From positions 1 through 17,972 of the forward strand of contig DATCIR010000134.1 of NCBI GenBank assembly GCA_036507695.1: a stretch of DNA of 17,972 bases, written 5' to 3'. Positions 14,324 through 17,972 of this stretch are shown piece after piece (position 1 is the first letter of the stretch; each line of letters opens with the position of its first letter). This DNA is from JAKEGK01 sp036507695 (lineage in GTDB: Bacteria > Pseudomonadota > Gammaproteobacteria > SZUA-152). The notes beneath the pieces are model-generated. The model was not told where the DNA came from. It made no database searches and was given only the letters and a program-made list of their open reading frames with translations. Position numbers and translations under genes: made by a program.

Positions 14324-15201
14324 AACGACACTCCTGTTCCATGTTGACTTGCCATAATGAGTCGCTCCACAAAGAACTCCAGCCGTCCTCCCGCCGTTGC
14401 CGGCATAGGCCAACTATCGGCTTTTTGCGCCAATTTCTTGAACGCCAGGGACGACTTACAACGCGGAAATACGTCAATCACTGATTTTTGACGTTGTATT
14501 GCCTTGCGTAGATACTCATCGTTTGGAATTACCCCCATAAAATCCAGGGCGACATCCAGGTAACGGTCAGTCACCTGTAAAATCTTGCGGTACAGGTCCT
14601 TACCGTGCTGAATGCTGGAAACCATATTGGTAATGACACGAAACCGGTGCAAGCCATATTCGCGGCTGAGTAGTTTGATTAGCGCGTACGCATCGGTTAT
14701 CGAGGCAGGCTCATCGCATGAAACAACGATTACTTCCTGGGCGGCCTTGGTGTATGCAATAACACTATCCGAAATACCGGCGGCGGTATCGATAAGCAAA
14801 ACATCCAATGGAAAATTCAGCTCACTGAAAGCGCGAATCACACCGGCATGTTCCGCGGGTTCCAGCGCGGCCATTGAGTGAATACCGGATGAAGCCGGAA
14901 CAATTTTCAATCCTTCGGGACCTTCCACGACCACTTCATCCAGCGTGCGTTCGCCGCTTACCACATGGGATAGATTAAAACGCGGGCGCAGCCCCAACAT
15001 CACATCGACGTTGGCCAGGCCAAGGTCGGCATCCATTAACAAAACATCTTTTCCCATGCTGGCCAGGCTCACACCCAGATTAACCGCTACACTGGTTTTA
15101 CCGACCCCACCCTTGCCACTGGTAACGGCGATAACGCGCACCGGGTGGTTTTTGCCGGGCCGCAAACCGCCAGTTTGGTTGAAAGGTTCAGATACCAGCA
15201 T
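14320..15201 (-). CDS. fleN: Flagellar number regulator FleN/FlhG (MinD-like ATPase)
   Basis: FleN/FlhG is a MinD-type ATPase that limits the number of polar flagella, partly by acting on FlhF. The 293-residue protein has a deviant Walker A motif GKGGVGKT (29-36), LLMDADLGLANVDVMLGL (near 54-71) and LLIDTAAGIS in the Walker B region. N-terminal residues 8-14 (NQTGGLR) resemble the DQAxxLR element with which FlhG proteins stimulate the FlhF GTPase. The gene starts 14 bp before the end of the broken flhF frame and overlaps fliA by four bases. It appears intact although its partner has lost its GTPase core. Confidence 0.95.
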   Translation of the reverse strand: MLVSEPFNQTGGLRPGKNHPVRVIAVTSGKGGVGKTSVAVNLGVSLASMGKDVLLMDADLGLANVDVMLGLRPRFNLSHVVSGERTLDEVVVEGPEGLKIVPASSGIHSMAALEPAEHAGVIRAFSELNFPLDVLLIDTAAGISDSVIAYTKAAQEVIVVSCDEPASITDAYALIKLLSREYGLHRFRVITNMVSSIQHGKDLYRKILQVTDRYLDVALDFMGVIPNDEYLRKAIQRQKSVIDVFPRCKSSLAFKKLAQKADSWPMPATAGGRLEFFVERLIMASQHGTGVSL

Positions 15202-16068
15202 TGGCGCGGATTCCGGTTTGGTCTAGACTGATGTCGTTCGCGGATTGCGTCCTCACTAACTGCTCAGCAATACCAACCGCGCAGCGCACCAGGTTATGCG
15301 CGCGCGCCAAGTGAAAGTCGTCAGGAATTTTTTGCCCGTTGCTGCAGCAGGCAACAGGCAAATTGTTCAAAATCGCCACTGACAGCGGGCCGCCCAGGCT
15401 GGCGGCTTCATCCAGCTTCAGCAATTCGCGAATAAGCCGGGCGCGCAACGGATTTTTTCCGGCGATATCACCCCAGGCGTGCTCTATTACCTGTTGTTCA
15501 ACCAGGTTGGCCGGATTGTTTAATTCATTCCGCTTATCAAGCACAGGCGGCTTGGTATCCTGGATAAATTTATCCTGTATCGCTTTCGCTGCTACCTTGT
15601 TCATTGATTTCAATCCATACCGCTGTTTGTTGGTGAATTCCTTGGAAGCAGGTGTCTGGCCGTTGAATGAAGGCATTGTTGTTTTTCCAACACAGCCAGC
15701 CTTACCCTGCTTATTTTCCCTGCTGCATGATTTGCAGGAATCGTTCCCAATCGAAGTGACGGCGTATTTGTAGTTTTTGTTATGTGAACCAGTTCCGTTT
15801 TCAGCCCTAAAAACTCTTGCTCCCGGCACGGCAACGCAACCGGGGAATTCATCGTGACCGGCGCGCCCGGAATTCTCAGGTGAAGTTTAAGGGTTGTTGC
15901 GGAGGTTTTATCGAAGGACTGCTCCGCGTTAACGGTGGCAACCACTTCAATACCCGCTTGGGATTTTTTATAGGAAAGGATTACGGCGTTTGGACCGAGC
16001 TCATCGAGAACTGCAAGCACCGCGCTGCGCCGATTGTTAACTACGTACCGCCTGGCTTGCGTGTTCAC
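15188..16068 (-). pseudogene. flhF: flhF pseudogene with GTPase core deleted and frame change
   Basis: FlhF is an SRP-type GTPase that places the polar flagellum and usually has more than 360 residues. Here GAGGT precedes a GTG start at 16068, and the N-terminus is recognisable (LDELGPNAVILSYKKSQAGIEVVA). The frame then shifts in the linker, somewhere between about 15610 and 15829. In the second frame the N-domain helix (AWGDIAGKNPLRARLIRELL) runs directly into KLDEAASLGGPLSVAI and LPVACCSNGQKIPDDFHLAR, which belong to the G4/G5 end of the GTPase domain. The P-loop, G2 and G3 motifs are gone; the joint is near 15408-15425. The second frame stays open to 15188, overlapping fleN. No functional GTPase can be made. 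Confidence 0.88.
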
Positions 16069-16222
16069 CCGATTACCTCAAGGTACAACATGGGCTCGGT
16101 TGTTCTTGGTTATGCAGTTTAATACACACATCGCACACTCGTTCGCAGCTTAATTAAAATTGGTGCCCGTGTCGCTTGGAGATGAGCGGCTGTTGACAAT
16201 ACCTGTCTTGCTTCGGCCTTCC

Positions 16223-16522
16223 CTAACGAACAGCCGCACATTGGAAATGCAAGTAGCGTTCCATTGCTTCTGTAGCGCCGGGAGCTGTGTTTTTACGGAT
16301 TTTTAACAATGCCGCACGGTTCAAAAAAGCTGGAATTTGGAAGCGTCGCTGAACGGCGACGCAGCAAGGAATACCATTGCCATACACGATTAGAACTAAT
16401 CGTTGCGCGGCGCGCCAATGTTCCGGCTTTTTTACCAACCAGTGATTGAATTCCGATGTATTAATTATTTTTGGGTTGCAGCGGTGCGGGGAATTGAAAG
16501 GCAGGCAGCATACGGCGCTACG
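16223..16522 (-). pseudogene. Possible degraded coding remnant, unidentified
   Basis: One minus-strand frame stays open for 100 codons between a stop at 16523-16525 and the TAG at 16223. It has no ATG; only a TTG at 16438 could start it. The translation looks protein-like (VLIVYGNGIPCCVAVQRRF, ATEAMERYLHFQ) with reasonable codon use, but I cannot match it to any family, and it does not resemble FliO, FliP, FliQ, FliR, FlhB or FlhA. It may be the tail of a gene cut by the same rearrangement, or chance. Confidence 0.35.
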
Positions 16523-16524
16523 CT

Positions 16525-16554
16525 ACACCCTGAAACCGCTGACATTCAGGGTGT
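16525..16554. terminator. Hairpin downstream of fliN, possible transcript end
   Basis: ACACCCTGAA (16525-16534) and TTCAGGGTGT (16545-16554) form a perfect 10-bp stem with a 10-base loop, 14 bases past the fliN stop. Reading leftward there is no T-run after the stem, so it is not a classic intrinsic terminator. It may mark a new 3' end for the fliM-fliN transcript or protect it from decay. Confidence 0.4.
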
Positions 16555-16568
16555 GATAATAACAATAT

Positions 16569-16988
16569 TTATTTTAGTTTCTGGATACGTTCCGCGGCGC
16601 TGATAACGTCCGTCAGCCGAATGCCATATTTATCATTGGTAACCACCACTTCCGCGTGAGCAATCAAGGTGCCGTTAACCAGCACATCCAGCGGTTCGCC
16701 CGCCAGACGGTCCAGCTCAACCACCGAGCCCTGGTTCAGCTTGAGCAATTCCCGGATGCTGATTTTTGACTTCCCGACTTCCAGCGACAAGGTGACCGGA
16801 ATATCCAATATGACATCCAGGCAGGCATTTTCGACATTCTGCGGCGCACTGTCTTTGGTTGCTTCTTGGTAAGGCGAATCTTCCACGCCGCCATGCCGCG
16901 TTGTATCGGCGTAATCCGGATGTGAATCGCCCAGGATCGCCGCCCACTCATCGTCAATGGTTTTTGCGTCGCTTCGTTTATCGTTCAT
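16569..16988 (-). CDS. fliN: Flagellar switch protein FliN
   Basis: FliN forms the lower C-ring of the flagellar motor with FliM and helps set rotation direction. I start at the ATG at 16988 (139 residues, E. coli 137) because AGAGG lies 6 bases upstream; a GTG at 17021 is a longer alternative. The first 55 residues are acidic and variable, and the SpoA domain follows at about 60-139: ILDIPVTLSLEVGKSKISIR, ELLKLNQGSVVELDRLAGEP, LDVLVNGTLIAHAEVVV and the end NDKYGIRLTDVISAAERIQKL. It overlaps the end of fliM by 11 bases. The C-terminus is complete, so the missing downstream genes did not truncate fliN. Confidence 0.95.
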   Translation of the reverse strand: MNDKRSDAKTIDDEWAAILGDSHPDYADTTRHGGVEDSPYQEATKDSAPQNVENACLDVILDIPVTLSLEVGKSKISIRELLKLNQGSVVELDRLAGEPLDVLVNGTLIAHAEVVVTNDKYGIRLTDVISAAERIQKLK

Positions 16989-17972
16989 TGATGGCCTCTT
17001 TGCTGATACCGCGCAGTTCACAGGGTGGAAACCGCACCTGCCCGGTAACAGTCACCGAATTGTGACCTCTTGATGTACCCAGCTTGCCTCTTAATACCGG
17101 AACGCCTTCCGCGCAGATTGTCGCGGATTGCGGCAGATTAATCGGAATCACGTCACCGGGTTTTAATGCCACGATATCCCGCAACGTCAGCTGTTTGCGG
17201 GCCAGGCGGCAGGATAAATTCACGGTCGACAATTCTATTTCATCCCGTAATGCGTTGGACCAGCGCTCGTCGGAATCGCCGGAATCGTTGTGTAACACCG
17301 TGTCCAGACGGTCCCGGATCGGCTCCAGCGCGGTATAAGGAACCGCGACCTGGAATTCACCACCCACACCTTCAATTTCAACCAGAAAATTTGTCACTAC
17401 CACAACATCATTGGGACCCACGATGTTGGCGAATTGGGGATTTACTTCCGCGCTGATGTATTCCAGTTCCACATCCATGACCGGTTTCCAGGCCTGTTGC
17501 ATTGCGTCAAAGGCCATGGCCATCATCCGTTGAATCAGCCGCAACTCGGTTGCGCCAAAGTCGCGTCCTTCTATCTTGGGCTGCAAACGGCCATCACCGC
17601 CGAAGAAATTATCCACCACGGTGAACACCAGCTTCGGATCAATCACCAGCAGCACGTTGCCGCGCAAGGGATGGATCTTTACAACATTTAAACTGGTGGG
17701 CACCACCAGACTGTAAACATATTCCGAATATTTCAGCATTTGCACGCCAGCGACGGCGACTTCGATACCGCTCCTGAGCAATTTGAACAGGCTGTTACGA
17801 AAATGCCGGGCATAACGTTCATTGACCATTTCCAGGCTGGGCATGCGTCCGCGGATAATCCGCTCCTGGTTGGTGAAATCATAAAGCGCGACGTCCCCTT
17901 CCTCGACGATGGTATGCTCATGGGTTTCGACTTCGTCGGTGGAAACGCCATGCAATAACGCATCAATCTCAT
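16978..17972 (-). CDS. fliM: Flagellar motor switch protein FliM (start beyond window)
   Basis: FliM is the switch protein that binds CheY-P. The frame runs off the right edge; only the first few residues are missing, since the first visible ones are EIDALLHGV, the CheY-binding N-terminal motif. It is followed by YDFTNQERIIRGRMPSLEMV, the start of the central CheC-like domain, then FFGGDGRLQPKIEGRDFGATE and a C-terminal SpoA domain (RLARKQLTLRDIVALKPGDV). About 331 residues are visible, close to full length (E. coli 334). The stop TAA at 16978 lies inside fliN. No defects are seen, so the CheY output target is kept even though downstream export genes are gone. Confidence 0.96.
   Translation of the reverse strand, partial: EIDALLHGVSTDEVETHEHTIVEEGDVALYDFTNQERIIRGRMPSLEMVNERYARHFRNSLFKLLRSGIEVAVAGVQMLKYSEYVYSLVVPTSLNVVKIHPLRGNVLLVIDPKLVFTVVDNFFGGDGRLQPKIEGRDFGATELRLIQRMMAMAFDAMQQAWKPVMDVELEYISAEVNPQFANIVGPNDVVVVTNFLVEIEGVGGEFQVAVPYTALEPIRDRLDTVLHNDSGDSDERWSNALRDEIELSTVNLSCRLARKQLTLRDIVALKPGDVIPINLPQSATICAEGVPVLRGKLGTSRGHNSVTVTGQVRFPPCELRGISKEAINER

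Larger units (their letters stand above)
16069..16568. other. Gap where fliOPQR-flhBA would be expected
   Basis: In related clusters fliN is followed by fliO, fliP, fliQ, fliR, flhB and flhA before flhF. Here only 500 bases separate fliN from the flhF remnant. I see no hydrophobic open frame resembling the export proteins and no trace of the FlhA C-terminus just before flhF. The gap holds an unassigned open frame without an ATG (16223-16522), a hairpin after fliN (16525-16554) and the flhF ribosome binding site near 16073-16077. Confidence 0.65.

Noticed and set aside
14324..14413. A longer FliA starting at 14413
   Set aside because: The extra 30 residues lie inside fleN and have no FliA character; the ATG at 14323 has a good ribosome binding site and the ATGA overlap.
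15339..15773. Plus-strand open frame across the flhF remnant
   Set aside because: It is antisense to recognisable FlhF sequence and has no family features.

Overview
This window looks like the chromosome of a Gram-negative gammaproteobacterium. It carries lpxH (lipid A pathway) next to ppiB, as in many gammaproteobacteria. It also carries a polar-type flagellar/chemotaxis cluster in the Pseudomonas/Vibrio/Shewanella order (fliM-fliN ... flhF-fleN-fliA-cheY-cheA-cheB-motC ... cheW-DUF2802), all on the minus strand. I see no tRNA, rRNA, CRISPR array or intact transposase gene.

Layout. 1-344: non-coding, with a dispersed palindromic repeat and three copies of a 17-base motif. 345-2236 (+): two cyclophilins (one exported, one cytoplasmic) and lpxH. 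2296-5054 (-): a lipoprotein of unknown function translationally coupled to a DUF455 ferritin-like protein, then the radical SAM member of the AmmeMemoRadiSam set. 5186-6542 (+): the other two members (Memo-like AmrB and AMMECR1-like AmrA), transcribed divergently from amrS. 6543-6931: two large imperfect palindromes filling the gap between convergent genes. 6932-17972 (-): the flagellar/chemotaxis cluster.

The most notable point is that the motility cluster has been eroded. The six export-apparatus genes usually found between fliN and flhF (fliOPQR, flhBA) are missing and replaced by about 500 bp without an intact gene. flhF is a pseudogene: its start and N-terminal motif survive, there is a frame change in the linker, and the GTPase core has been removed by a clean internal deletion that joins the N-domain helix to the G4 region. 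cheZ is missing between cheY and cheA. motD and the parC/parP pair are missing between motC and cheW, and MotC lacks the otherwise conserved proline of its third membrane segment. In contrast fliM, fliN, fleN, fliA, cheY, cheA, cheB and cheW are open and keep their catalytic or signature residues. This suggests a lineage losing or remodelling flagellar motility while keeping a chemosensory pathway; an alternative is that the missing genes have moved elsewhere in the genome.

What remains would work as follows. CheA (with CheW as coupler) phosphorylates CheY and CheB, CheY-P binds FliM/FliN at the switch, and FliA drives late flagellar and chemotaxis promoters (a sigma-28-like site is present ahead of cheW). 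FleN would normally limit flagellar number through FlhF, which is broken here.
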